Of a stretch of 33,270 nt of DNA, positions 12,211-20,028 are shown one piece after another; the stretch's first letter is position 1, and every line of letters starts with the position of its first letter. Position numbers and translations under genes: made by a program. Origin of the DNA: Acidimicrobiaceae bacterium (GTDB lineage Bacteria; Actinomycetota; Acidimicrobiia; Acidimicrobiales; RAAP-2); the NCBI GenBank assembly GCA_947456245.1, contig CANGPS010000018.1, positions 1 through 33,270 on the forward strand, read 5' to 3'. A model generated the notes under the pieces. It searched no databases. It saw nothing but the letters and a program-made list of their open reading frames with translations, and had not been told where the DNA came from.

Positions 12211-12461
12211 CCGGAACCGTGCCTTCTCGTCCCGCCCGCCTCGCGCAACGGGCCGTCGAGGCCTATCAGCAGGCCCGCGCCGGAGCCCCGTCTCCGTGTC
12301 GGTTCACGCCCAGCTGCTCGGAGTACGCCCACGAGGCGCTCGCCGAACACGGCCTGATCCGAGGGTCGGGCCTCGCGGCCTGGCGGATTCTGCGCTGCAA
12401 TCCCATCGGCGGCCGAGGCGTTGACCTCGTTCCGCTCAACACCAGAGGGGGAACCCGATGA
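12207..12461 (+). CDS. yidD: Membrane protein insertion efficiency factor YidD
   Basis: An 84-residue protein containing the family core [17 protein letters not shown] ... [12 protein letters not shown], with the three conserved cysteines at 31, 36 and 63. YidD is a small membrane-associated protein that aids YidC-dependent insertion. It starts at a GTG overlapping the rnpA stop and its own stop overlaps the yidC ATG, so rnpA, yidD and yidC are translationally coupled. The frame is open upstream, but only this start gives the normal size. Confidence 0.93.
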   Translation: MTGTVPSRPARLAQRAVEAYQQARAGAPSPCRFTPSCSEYAHEALAEHGLIRGSGLAAWRILRCNPIGGRGVDLVPLNTRGGTR

Positions 12462-13486
12462 CCGCCCACATCCTGCTGCTCGGCAACATCGTGAGCTCGG
12501 TCGGCCAGATCTTCCAGCCGATCCTGAAGCTCTTCGCCTCGATCCTGGCCTTCATCTACGCCATCATCCCCAACTACGCCATCGCCATCAGCATCCTGAC
12601 GATCATCATCATGGGCGCCCTGACCCCCCTGACGGTCAAGAGCACCAAGTCGATGATCGCCATGCAGCGGGTCCAGCCGGAGATCAAGAAGCTCCAGCAG
12701 AAGTACAAGGGCGCGGAGAACCGGGCGCAGCTCAACGAGGAGCTGATGCGGCTCTACAAGGAGGAGAAGGTCAACCCGGCCGGCGGCTGCCTGCCGATGT
12801 TCATCCAGTTCCCCTTCCTGATCATCCTCTACGACGTCATCCGTGGCATTACCAACACCGTTACACCCGCTGTGAAGATCCCAGCAAACGTCATAGACGC
12901 CTGCCACCTGACGATCACCCACGCAAATGCAGCTCCTCGATACATCCCCGACACCTCGAAGATGTATTGCGATCTGGTGGCTCATAACGGCCAAATGAAC
13001 TCCTTCGGCATCGATCTTGCGCTGAAGCCGTTCTCCCACCACTCCTCATGGATCGCCGCCATCCCATTCTTCGCATTGGTGGGAATTGCCGTGGCCCTCC
13101 AGTACGTCCAGATGTCAAGGATGAGCAAGCGGAATCCTGCTTCACAGCAGAATTCTCAGATGGCCACACTGCAGAAGTTCATGCCGATCATCTTCGCCTA
13201 CATCTACTTTTTGATCCCTGCAGCAGTCCTGATCTACATGGTGGTCTCCTCCGTGATCAGGATCCTGACGCAGGAGGCGATCTTCGCCAGCGGAGCCGTG
13301 AAGCCGCTGGCGGCCCCGGTCGCCACGCAGCGTCCGGCGGCTGGGAAGGCTGGCGCCATCGCGGCCAGCAGCACGGAGAAGAAGAAGGGGGACGTCGTCC
13401 CCGCCGCGTCGGAGGATGAGTCGTCGAAGCCGACGGCCAACCCCTCAACGCGCTCGAAGAACAAGCGCAAGAGGAAGGAGCGCTAG
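12458..13486 (+). CDS. yidC: Membrane protein insertase YidC
   Basis: A 342-residue YidC/Oxa1/Alb3 insertase of the short Gram-positive type. The first core helix is about residues 38-58 ([19 protein letters not shown]), followed by the cytoplasmic hairpin [21 protein letters not shown], the helix [20 protein letters not shown] (109-128), an extracytoplasmic loop, further helices at about 195-215 and 235-260, and a basic tail KNKRKRKER. The segment for about residues 130-268 (12846-13260) has far lower GC and different codon use from its flanks, yet reads through in frame. The ATG overlaps the yidD stop. Confidence 0.96.
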   Translation: MTAHILLLGNIVSSVGQIFQPILKLFASILAFIYAIIPNYAIAISILTIIIMGALTPLTVKSTKSMIAMQRVQPEIKKLQQKYKGAENRAQLNEELMRLYKEEKVNPAGGCLPMFIQFPFLIILYDVIRGITNTVTPAVKIPANVIDACHLTITHANAAPRYIPDTSKMYCDLVAHNGQMNSFGIDLALKPFSHHSSWIAAIPFFALVGIAVALQYVQMSRMSKRNPASQQNSQMATLQKFMPIIFAYIYFLIPAAVLIYMVVSSVIRILTQEAIFASGAVKPLAAPVATQRPAAGKAGAIAASSTEKKKGDVVPAASEDESSKPTANPSTRSKNKRKRKER

Positions 13487-13489
13487 ATC

Positions 13490-14374
13490 GTGGAATGGGT
13501 TGAGATCACCGCAAGCACCGTCGAGGCCGCCAAGGAGCGAGCGCTCGAGCAGCTCGGGGTCGCCGAGGGCGACGCCGAGATCCAGGTCGTCCAGGAGCCG
13601 AAGACCGGCCTCTTCGGCCGCGTCCGCGGGGAGGCGAGGGTTCGGGCCCGGGTCCAGCCGACCTCTCCCCGACCAAAGCGTTCTCGTGGCGGGAAGGGCC
13701 GGGGCGACGCCCAGCGCAGCCCGAAGCCCCGTGGAGATGGCCAGGGCGGCCAGCGAGCCCCCAAGCCCAAGGGTGACAAGCAGCAGGGTGGACGCCAGGA
13801 CGGCGGCCGCGGTGGAGATCGGAAGGCAGCCGGCGCTGCTGGAGCATCAAGTGTGGCGCCCGCCGGTGGCGCATCGAAGAAGAAGGAAGAGGACGAGATG
13901 GCAGATGGCGTGACACTTGAGGAGCAGGCCGCGGTGGCGAAGGAGTTTCTCGACGGCCTAATCAAGGTGATGGAGCTCGAGGCGACCGTGGAGATCCGCA
14001 CGCTCGACGATGAGACGGTGGAGCTCGCCGTCGACGGTGAGGGTCTCGGCATGCTGGTCGGCCCGCGTGGGACCACGCTGGCCGCCCTCCAGGATGTGAC
14101 CAGGACGGTGGTCCAGGGCCGATACACGGCCAAGACCGACCGGATCCTCGTCGACGTCGCTCGCTACCGCGAGCGCCGGTCCGCCGCCCTCTCGCGCTTC
14201 GCCAAGGAGCAGGCCGACCTGGTCATCTCCTCCGGCGAGGAGCGGACGCTCGAGCCGATGTCGCCGGCTGACCGCAAGGTCGTGCACGACGCGATCAACG
14301 AGGTCGACGGCGTGACCACCCGGTCCGAGGGCGAGGACGCCCGTCGGCACGTGGTGATCGCCCCGGCAGGCTGA
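13490..14374 (+). CDS. jag: Jag/KhpB RNA-binding protein (Jag-N, KH, R3H)
   Basis: A 294-residue SpoIIIJ-associated protein. The Jag-N domain is residues 1 to about 50 (MEWVEITASTVEAAKERALE ... GLFGRVRGEARV). A low-complexity linker rich in Gly, Lys, Arg and Gln spans about 55-135. The KH domain follows (LVGPRGTTLAALQDVTRTVV), and the R3H domain ends the protein (ERTLEPMSPADRKVVHDAINEVDGV). Relatives bind RNA and influence cell division and envelope synthesis. The GTG start is 3 nt after the yidC stop and matches the domain boundary. Confidence 0.94.
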   Translation: MEWVEITASTVEAAKERALEQLGVAEGDAEIQVVQEPKTGLFGRVRGEARVRARVQPTSPRPKRSRGGKGRGDAQRSPKPRGDGQGGQRAPKPKGDKQQGGRQDGGRGGDRKAAGAAGASSVAPAGGASKKKEEDEMADGVTLEEQAAVAKEFLDGLIKVMELEATVEIRTLDDETVELAVDGEGLGMLVGPRGTTLAALQDVTRTVVQGRYTAKTDRILVDVARYRERRSAALSRFAKEQADLVISSGEERTLEPMSPADRKVVHDAINEVDGVTTRSEGEDARRHVVIAPAG

Positions 14375-14381
14375 TCCAGCC

Positions 14382-15014
14382 ATGGGCGCACCCCTGGACG
14401 AGGGGGTGGAGTCTGTTCTGACGAGGAGCCGTGAGCTGGGCTTCCTGGGACCCGGGGACATCGGGCCGCAGGCATCCCACGCCTCGGCCTTCGCCGATGC
14501 GGTCGCTGAGGCCGCCCTCGGCCCGCTCGGCCTGGTGGTTGACCTGGGTTCAGGGGGCGGGCTCCCAGGTCTGGTGCTGGCTGGCCGCTGGCCCACCACG
14601 CAGCTGCTGCTCGTCGACGGCTCCGTGCGCCGCTGCGCCTTCCTCGCCGAGGCGGTCGAGGAGCTTGGGGTGGCAGACCATGTCACCGTCCGATGCGAGC
14701 GGGCGGAGGATCTTGGCCACGACCCGGAGCTGCGGGGCTCCGCGGACCTCGTGGTGGCGCGCTCCTTCGGCGCCCCGCCGGTGCTGGCCGAGTGCGCAGC
14801 CGGCCTCCTTGCCCCCGGAGGCCATCTCTTGGTCTCCGAGCCCCCGGGTGGGCTCGAGGACCGGTGGCCCGCCTCCGGCCTGGCCGAGCTGGGCATGGGG
14901 CCCGCCCGGCTGCTCGTGACCGGGGCGCGGTTCGCTCTGATCGAGCAGTGCTCCCCTTGCCCTGAGCGCTTCCCGCGTCGGGTGGGTGTGCCGGCGAAGC
15001 GGCCGCTGTTCTGA
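14382..15014 (+). CDS. rsmG: 16S rRNA (guanine-N7) methyltransferase RsmG/GidB
   Basis: A 210-residue class I SAM-dependent methyltransferase that in characterised relatives makes m7G527 of 16S rRNA. Motif I is DLGSGGGLPG (54-63), and the C-terminal CPERFPRRVGVPAKRPLF is an RsmG hallmark. The N-terminal motif NLT and the HxxDS segment of classical RsmG are not recognisable; here the region reads ASHASAFADAV. It is therefore a divergent member, identified mainly by position and by the SAM and C-terminal motifs. The ATG lies 7 nt after the jag stop. Confidence 0.87.
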   Translation: MGAPLDEGVESVLTRSRELGFLGPGDIGPQASHASAFADAVAEAALGPLGLVVDLGSGGGLPGLVLAGRWPTTQLLLVDGSVRRCAFLAEAVEELGVADHVTVRCERAEDLGHDPELRGSADLVVARSFGAPPVLAECAAGLLAPGGHLLVSEPPGGLEDRWPASGLAELGMGPARLLVTGARFALIEQCSPCPERFPRRVGVPAKRPLF

Positions 15015-15020
15015 GGACGA

Positions 15021-15036
15021 TGTTCCACGTGGAACA
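15021..15036. promoter_or_regulatory. parS centromere site 1
   Basis: TGTTCCACGTGGAACA is a perfect 16-bp palindrome, extended to 18 bp by flanking A and T. It matches the bacterial parS consensus TGTTTCACGTGAAACA except for one symmetric base pair per half-site. It lies 6 nt after rsmG, and ParB is encoded 1.2 kb away. Confidence 0.93.
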
Positions 15037-15068
15037 TTCCAACCATCGGCTGGATGGCCCGTCGCGGT

Positions 15069-15084
15069 TGTTCCACGTGGAACA
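15069..15084. promoter_or_regulatory. parS centromere site 2
   Basis: A second identical 16-bp palindrome, centred 48 bp from the first. Two sites in the rsmG-parA gap could nucleate ParB spreading, and ParB bound there could also affect parA transcription. Confidence 0.93.
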
Positions 15085-15112
15085 TGGGGCAGGAAGCCAC
15101 TCGAGCGAGCCC

Positions 15113-15141
15113 TTGACGCCGGATGCGGGAGCGGCCATCAT
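15113..15141 (+). promoter_or_regulatory. Candidate parA promoter (TTGACG, 17 nt, CATCAT)
   Basis: TTGACG (15113-15118) and CATCAT (15136-15141) are spaced by exactly 17 nt. The predicted start is about base 15148, the GTG of a nine-codon frame. The promoter lies 29 bp downstream of parS site 2. Confidence 0.5.
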
Positions 15142-15147
15142 GGGGCC

Positions 15148-15177
15148 GTGACCGACATCCTCCCCACTGCGCGCTGA
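15148..15177 (+). CDS. Possible leaderless nine-residue upstream ORF coupled to parA
   Basis: GTG at 15148 opens nine codons (VTDILPTAR) followed by TGA whose last base is the A of the parA ATG. The GTG falls at the predicted transcription start. parA lacks a good Shine-Dalgarno, so re-initiation from this mini-ORF is plausible. There is no protein-level evidence. Confidence 0.35.
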   Translation: MTDILPTAR

Positions 15178-16223
15178 TGGCGATCTGGCGGAAGAACAGG
15201 GATGGGGCCTTCAGCCCAGAGCCGTCTGATGTGGTAGGCCCGGCGCTGACCCCGGAGGCGTCGCCGGTGGATGCCCAGGACGCCCCAGAGGCCACTGAGG
15301 CCGCCCCGACCCCGACCGCCATGCCACAGGAGGCCACGTCGGCCCCAGAGGGCGCCCAGAGCGACCCTGCGGCCACGAGCCCGTCAGACGACCCTTCCGA
15401 CGAGGTGGCGGCGCCCGGCGAGGACCCGGAGCCGACCGGCCGACCACTCCCCCGCATCCTGGCCGTCGCCAACCAGAAGGGTGGGGTGGGGAAGACCACC
15501 ACGACGATCAACCTGGGGGCCGGCCTGGCGGAGATGGGCTATCGGGTGCTGGTCGTGGACCTCGACCCACAGGGCAACGCCACCACCGGCCTCGGGATCC
15601 AGCGCAAGAACTTCGAGCACTCGATGTACGACGTGATCATGCGCGAGCACCCGCTCGAGGACGTGATCGAGGCCACGAGCGTCAAGAACCTCTTCGTCGC
15701 CCCGGCCACGCTCGACCTGTCGGGCGTCGAGATCGAGCTGGTGCCGGCCTTCAGCCGCGAGATGCGACTCAAGCGGGCTCTCGAGCCCCTGATGGAGGAC
15801 TTCGACTTCGTCCTTATCGACTGCCCTCCGTCGCTCGGCCTGATCACGATCAACGCCCTGTCGGCGGCCGGCGAGGTGCTGGTGCCGATCCAGTGCGAGT
15901 ACTACGCCCTCGAGGGCCTGAGCCAGCTCCGCAACACGCTCAAGCTGGTGGCGGGGAACCTGAACCCGACCCTCGAGATGTCCACCATCGTCTTGACGAT
16001 GTTCGATTCTCGGACCCGCCTGGCGTCTGACGTGCGTGACGATGTCCGGGCTCACTTCCCCGACCAGGTCTGCGACACGATCATCCCCCGGACGGTCCGG
16101 CTCTCTGAGGCGCCCTCGTTCGGGCAGCCCATCACGACGTTCGACACGAACTCCCGGGGGGCGCACGCCTACCGGGCCCTGGCAGTGGAGGTGAGCGGTG
16201 GCGCGCCGAAGCGGGCTGGGTAA
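15177..16223 (+). CDS. parA: Chromosome-partitioning ATPase ParA (Soj)
   Basis: ParA, 348 residues: Walker-type ATPase that drives segregation of ParB-parS complexes. The deviant Walker A is KGGVGKTT (101-108), followed by VVDLDPQGNATTG and the Walker B region FVLIDCPPSLGLITINAL. Residues 1 to about 90 form an unusual extension rich in Ala, Pro, Glu, Asp and Thr, probably disordered, ahead of RILAVANQKGG; usual chromosomal ParA starts near that point. I chose the ATG at 15177 because it follows the mini-ORF by TGATG overlap. The parB start lies 26 nt inside the 3' end. Confidence 0.95.
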   Translation: MAIWRKNRDGAFSPEPSDVVGPALTPEASPVDAQDAPEATEAAPTPTAMPQEATSAPEGAQSDPAATSPSDDPSDEVAAPGEDPEPTGRPLPRILAVANQKGGVGKTTTTINLGAGLAEMGYRVLVVDLDPQGNATTGLGIQRKNFEHSMYDVIMREHPLEDVIEATSVKNLFVAPATLDLSGVEIELVPAFSREMRLKRALEPLMEDFDFVLIDCPPSLGLITINALSAAGEVLVPIQCEYYALEGLSQLRNTLKLVAGNLNPTLEMSTIVLTMFDSRTRLASDVRDDVRAHFPDQVCDTIIPRTVRLSEAPSFGQPITTFDTNSRGAHAYRALAVEVSGGAPKRAG

Positions 16224-17148
16224 GGGCCTCGGGGCCCTGATCCCCGGCGACACAGCAGAGGTGGCAGACGGTGTGCTGCGGGAGGTGCCGATCGGCTCCA
16301 TCACCCCCAACACCTTCCAGCCCCGGGACCACTTCGACGACGAGCAGATCGCCTCGCTGGCCGCGTCGATCAGCGAGCTCGGCGTGCTCCAGCCGATCCT
16401 GGTGCGCCCGCTGGGTGAGGAGGGCGACTCCTTCGAGCTCATCGCGGGTGAGCGCCGCTGGCGCGCCGCTCGTCGGGCGGGCCTCGCCACCATCCCGGTG
16501 CTGGTGCGGGCGTCGACCTCGGACCAGAGCAGCCTCGAGCAGGCCCTGGTGGAGAACCTCCACCGGGCTGACCTCAACGCCCTCGAGGAGGCGGCCGCCT
16601 ACCAGCAGCTGATCGATGAGTTCCAGCTCACACATGATGACGTGGCCACAAGGGTCGGCAAGGGTCGGGCCTCGGTCACCAACACCCTCCGGCTCCTCCA
16701 GCTGCCGGCCGGGGTGCAGCGGGCCATAGCCGACGGCGAGCTCACCGCAGGCCACGGCCGGGCGCTGCTCGGGACGCCCGACCGGGCGCTCCAGGAGGCG
16801 CTGGCCGCCACCGTGGTGGCTCAGGGCCTCTCGGTGAGGGCCACCGAGGAGCTCGTCCGCAACGGCGGGGTCTCCGAGGGGGTCGAGCCCACCGAAGACG
16901 GTGGTCAGGTCACCTCCCCCACCCGGCCCACCCAGCCGTCAGAACCCCGGCGGACGGGTCCCCGACCGCTGCCGCCACCTGGGATCGTGGAGCTCGAGGA
17001 CCTGCTCTCGACGCACCTCGAGACCCGGGTGAAGGTGGATCTGTCGGCCAAGCGCGGCCGTCTGATGGTGGAGTTCGCCACCCTCGAGGACCTCGAGCGC
17101 ATCTACCGCCAGATGCTCGGGTCGCAGCGCTCCGCCGAACCTTCCTGA
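16198..17148 (+). CDS. parB: Chromosome-partitioning protein ParB (Spo0J)
   Basis: ParB, 316 residues: CTP-dependent clamp that loads at parS. The N-terminal ParA-interacting segment is ARRSGLGKGLGALIP. The CTPase domain contains GERRWRAA (84-91) and ENLHRADLN (119-127). The HTH region includes TLRLLQLPAGVQRAI, and the C-terminal dimerisation domain is about 260-316 after a Pro/Thr-rich linker. The GTG start overlaps parA by 26 nt in another frame, so the two are co-translated. Two matching parS sites lie upstream of parA. Confidence 0.96.
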   Translation: MARRSGLGKGLGALIPGDTAEVADGVLREVPIGSITPNTFQPRDHFDDEQIASLAASISELGVLQPILVRPLGEEGDSFELIAGERRWRAARRAGLATIPVLVRASTSDQSSLEQALVENLHRADLNALEEAAAYQQLIDEFQLTHDDVATRVGKGRASVTNTLRLLQLPAGVQRAIADGELTAGHGRALLGTPDRALQEALAATVVAQGLSVRATEELVRNGGVSEGVEPTEDGGQVTSPTRPTQPSEPRRTGPRPLPPPGIVELEDLLSTHLETRVKVDLSAKRGRLMVEFATLEDLERIYRQMLGSQRSAEPS

Positions 17149-17166
17149 GTCGTCGAGGGTTCGCTC

Positions 17167-17186
17167 AACCGGCTCTTCACGGTTTT
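17167..17186 (+). terminator. Weak terminator after parB
   Basis: AACCG (17167-17171) pairs with CGGTT (17180-17184), and the 3' arm runs into TTTT. The stem is only 5 bp. The rest of the 155-nt parB-cwlM gap holds DnaA-box-like TTTTCCCCA (17183-17191) and TGTGGATTG (17207-17215). Confidence 0.3.
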
Positions 17187-17303
17187 CCCCACCCTGTGCA
17201 TTAGGTTGTGGATTGTCGCGCACTGGTTGCCGGAAGTTCGCGCAGACCTCAGTGGCGCCAAGGGGTCTGCTCGGTCGGCTCCTCGGCTCTCGACCTGTGG
17301 GGA

Positions 17304-18275
17304 TCAGCTCTCCGCCCAGGCCGAGATGGCCTCAGCGAGGGCATCCGCCAGCGGGCCGGAGCGCTCGACCACTACCTCGAGCGGACCCACCTCGACCATG
17401 ACCGCCGGCATCTGGGTCTCGCGCAGCACGGCGAGGCTCATGCCCTCGGCCGACCCGCCACCACCCACGACGACGGGGACCCGCTCCACCATGGCCACGG
17501 CGAGCTCGCGCCCTCGAGCCGACTCCGTGGCGTACCCCGACCAGAAGGACACTTTGCAACCGGGAGTTGCAGGATTCAGCCGCAGGCCGACGAAGGCATC
17601 CACCTCGGCGTCGTTGGCCTCGTGGGCCTGAGTGGACTCGTCCGGGTGGCTGAGCAGGGTCACGCGCGCTCCGCCGGCGGCGAGGCGTCGTGTGAGGGCA
17701 CCCGCCACCGAGCCGAGGCCCCCGCTCTCGCCGACGCCGATGTGGCGGCCGCGCAGCGTCGTGGGCTCGAGGCGCCGTCGCTCGGCCTCCCTGAGGGGGG
17801 TGACTGGGGAGAAGGTCTGGTGTCGGGCGGTCACCCGGACGATCTCGTCGACCGTCAGCCGGCCGGCGATCCCGTCGATGGGGAGCTGGACGTTGCGTTG
17901 GAACACGGCCACCGCGGTCGCCGTGTTGTCACCGAAGATCCCGTCGACCCGGCCCGTGTCGAAGCCGAGCGAGCACAGGCGGCTCTGGAGGTCCGCCACG
18001 TCGTCGCCCCGGAGCATGGGGTGCGTGCGGTAGAGGGGCCGGTCGCCGAGGACCAGGCCGGCCTCGACCAGGGTCGCCCAGGTCTGCCGGCCCACGATCC
18101 CGTCGATGCGCAGGCCCCGCTGGCGCTGGAAGGCCTCCACGGCGGCGCGCGTCGAGGGCCCGAAGGTCCCCTCAGGATCGGTGATCGGGCTGGGGCCGAC
18201 CCGCGTCAGCCGGCCCTGGAGGTCGGCGACGGCGGGGCCGGTGGACCCGTCGTGGAGCGGGAGCAGGGTGCTCAG
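17304..18275 (-). CDS. cwlM: CwlM-like protein: two peptidoglycan-binding repeats plus degenerate amidase_3 domain
   Basis: About 323 residues. Two PG_binding_1 repeats (about 12-72 and 88-148, each with an F-Q-RxxGL or FQRNxQLPIDGI core) precede an amidase_3 fold (about 172-323). The zinc ligands look lost: the GHGG segment reads GESGG (182-186) and the SIHAN segment reads LRLNP (231-235), while the late glutamate is kept (VMVEVG, Glu295). There is no signal peptide. In mycobacteria CwlM is a cytoplasmic regulator of the first wall-precursor step rather than a hydrolase, which fits here. No ATG or GTG fits; a CTG at 18275 overlapping the trxA stop is my best start. Confidence 0.8.
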   Translation of the reverse strand: MSTLLPLHDGSTGPAVADLQGRLTRVGPSPITDPEGTFGPSTRAAVEAFQRQRGLRIDGIVGRQTWATLVEAGLVLGDRPLYRTHPMLRGDDVADLQSRLCSLGFDTGRVDGIFGDNTATAVAVFQRNVQLPIDGIAGRLTVDEIVRVTARHQTFSPVTPLREAERRRLEPTTLRGRHIGVGESGGLGSVAGALTRRLAAGGARVTLLSHPDESTQAHEANDAEVDAFVGLRLNPATPGCKVSFWSGYATESARGRELAVAMVERVPVVVGGGGSAEGMSLAVLRETQMPAVMVEVGPLEVVVERSGPLADALAEAISAWAES

Positions 18276-18601
18276 GACAGGTGCTTGGACAGGTCCTGCA
18301 GCAGGGCGCCCTTGGGCTTCGCCCCCACGAGGCGCTCGACGGGCTCGCCGTCCTTGAACAGGATCATGGTCGGGATGCTCATCACGCCGTACTTCTGGGT
18401 CTGGGCCAGGTTGGCGTCGATGTCGAGCTTGGCGATGGCGATGCGGCCCTCCTGCTCGACGGCGATCTCCTCGAGGATCGGGGCGATCTGCTTGCACGGT
18501 CCGCACCACTCGGCCCAGAAGTCCACGAGGACCGGGACCGACGACGACCCGATGGTCTCGTCGAAGGTGTCGTCGGTGAGGGTGATGATGTTGGCGCTCA
18601 T
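18272..18601 (-). CDS. trxA: Thioredoxin
   Basis: A 109-residue classical thioredoxin: DFWAEWCGPC with the WCGPC active site at 32-36, and the cis-proline loop SIPTMILF. It is a cytoplasmic dithiol reductant recharged by the TrxB encoded upstream. AAGGAG lies 8 nt before the ATG. The stop overlaps the proposed cwlM start. The order trxB-trxA-cwlM is the same as in Mycobacterium. Confidence 0.97.
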   Translation of the reverse strand: MSANIITLTDDTFDETIGSSSVPVLVDFWAEWCGPCKQIAPILEEIAVEQEGRIAIAKLDIDANLAQTQKYGVMSIPTMILFKDGEPVERLVGAKPKGALLQDLSKHLS

Positions 18602-18629
18602 GGCGTGCTCCTTGGCTTGTCACCGTTCA

Positions 18630-18652
18630 CAACGCCGGCGGGCCGGCAGTTG
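18630..18652 (-). terminator. Hairpin between trxB and trxA
   Basis: CAAC and GCCGGC pair with GCCGGC and GTTG around a tiny loop, with a one-base bulge, giving about 10 bp. It lacks a T-tract. It could attenuate read-through or stabilise separate trxB and trxA transcripts. Confidence 0.35.
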
Positions 18653-18675
18653 TTCCCGGGGGATCTCTCCCTAGC

Positions 18676-19635
18676 CTAGGACCCCTGCGCCTCGAGCCAG
18701 CGCTCGGCGTCGATCGCCGCCATGCAGCCGGTGCCCGCCGCCGTGATGGCCTGGCGATAGGTGTGGTCGGCGACGTCGCCGCAGGCGAAGACGCCATCGA
18801 TCGAGGTGCGCGACCCGGCGTGGACGGCCAGGTAGCCGTTGCCGTGCAGCTCGAGCTGGTCGGCGAAGATGTCAGTGGCCGGCTGGTGGCCGATGGCCAC
18901 GAACACGCCGGCGATGTCCCGGGTGGAGGTCGCCCCACTCACCGTGTCGACCAGCGAGACAGACGAGACCTTGGTGTCCCCATGGATCTCGGTGATCTGG
19001 GAGTTCCAGAGGAACTCGATCTTCTCGTTGGCCAGGGCCCGCTCCTGCATGATCTTGCTGGCCCGCAGCGAGTCGCGGCGGTGCACGAGGATCACCTTCT
19101 CGGCGAACCGGGTCAGGAACATGGCCTCCTCGAGGGCCGAGTCCCCGCCGCCGACCACCATGATCTCCTGGCCGCGGAAGAAGAAGCCGTCGCAGGTGGC
19201 GCAGGTGGAGACCCCGTGGCCGAGGAGCCGGTCCTCGCCGGGGACGTCGAGCATCAGGGCCCGGGCGCCGGTGGCCAGGATGACGACCGTGGCCTCATAG
19301 GTGGGCTCGGCCGCCTCCGGGTCGCCGACCCAGGCCCGGAACGGCCGGGACGACAGGTCGAGCCGCGAGACCTTCTCCGTCCGCAGGTCGGCGCCGAAGC
19401 GCTCGGCCTGGGCCCGCATCTGGCCCATCAGCTCGGGCCCCATGATCCCGTCGGTGAACCCGGGGAAGTTCTCGACCTCGGTGGTCAGCATGAGCTGCCC
19501 GCCGGGCTGGTCGGAGGTGGACGAGGGCTCGCCCTCGATGACGATGGGGCTGAGCTGGGCTCGAGCGGTGTAGATCGCCGACGTGAGGCCGGCCGGCCCG
19601 GAGCCGATGATGAGGACCTTGGTGGAGATCGCCAT
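18676..19635 (-). CDS. trxB: Thioredoxin-disulfide reductase
   Basis: TrxB, 319 residues, the low-molecular-weight bacterial type that reduces thioredoxin with NADPH. The FAD-binding motif is IIGSGPAGLTSAIYTARA from residue 9, the redox pair is CATC (145-148), the NADPH motif is VVGGGDSALEEAMFL, and the C-terminal FAD motif is GVFACGDVADHTYRQAITAAG. AAAGGAAC precedes the ATG. It lies 74 nt upstream of trxA. Confidence 0.97.
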   Translation of the reverse strand: MAISTKVLIIGSGPAGLTSAIYTARAQLSPIVIEGEPSSTSDQPGGQLMLTTEVENFPGFTDGIMGPELMGQMRAQAERFGADLRTEKVSRLDLSSRPFRAWVGDPEAAEPTYEATVVILATGARALMLDVPGEDRLLGHGVSTCATCDGFFFRGQEIMVVGGGDSALEEAMFLTRFAEKVILVHRRDSLRASKIMQERALANEKIEFLWNSQITEIHGDTKVSSVSLVDTVSGATSTRDIAGVFVAIGHQPATDIFADQLELHGNGYLAVHAGSRTSIDGVFACGDVADHTYRQAITAAGTGCMAAIDAERWLEAQGS

Positions 19636-19665
19636 GGGCGTTCCTTTCAGCAGGCGTGCGGGGCG

Positions 19666-19998
19666 TCAGGAGGAGGGGTCCGTGTGGCGCGGCTGGCGCT
19701 TGGTCCACACGAAGAGCCCGACCGCGGTGACGATCGCCCCGAGGATCAGGTAGGAGGCCCAGACGTCGTTGGGGAAGAGGTAGTTGTCGAGCAGCCGCAG
19801 GATGGCGACGCCGACCCCGACGGCGATCACGATCAGCAGGGTGGCGATCAGCAGGCCGAAGACTATGGACCGGCCGACGATGATGATGGGCCGGATGACC
19901 TTGTCGCGGATGGTGTTGACGGTCAGGTCGACGAGGTCGACCGCCTTCGCCGGCCAGTCGTCCCCGAGCTTGGCGTGCTGGTTGGTGTCGTCGGCCAC
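19666..19998 (-). CDS. Small two-helix membrane protein of unknown function
   Basis: A 110-residue protein with two predicted transmembrane segments (about 45-67 and 79-98) joined by a short loop DNYLFPNDVW, a soluble N-terminal segment of about 40 residues and a short polar tail. I do not recognise a characterised family; similar small proteins are often labelled holin-like, without support here. The GTG at 19998 is chosen because TAGGTT ends exactly 7 nt upstream and no Shine-Dalgarno exists. It lies 30 nt upstream of trxB on the same strand and may share its transcript. Confidence 0.75.
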   Translation of the reverse strand: MADDTNQHAKLGDDWPAKAVDLVDLTVNTIRDKVIRPIIIVGRSIVFGLLIATLLIVIAVGVGVAILRLLDNYLFPNDVWASYLILGAIVTAVGLFVWTKRQPRHTDPSS

Positions 19999-20005
19999 GT
20001 CAGAG

Positions 20006-20011
20006 AACCTA
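20006..20011 (-). promoter_or_regulatory. Candidate -10 box TAGGTT of a leaderless promoter
   Basis: On the minus strand TAGGTT is followed by 7 nt and then the GTG at 19998. It sits in the short gap after the degV-family gene, so the membrane protein and trxB can be transcribed independently of it. Confidence 0.5.
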
Positions 20012-20028
20012 GCGCGCACCGACGGCGA

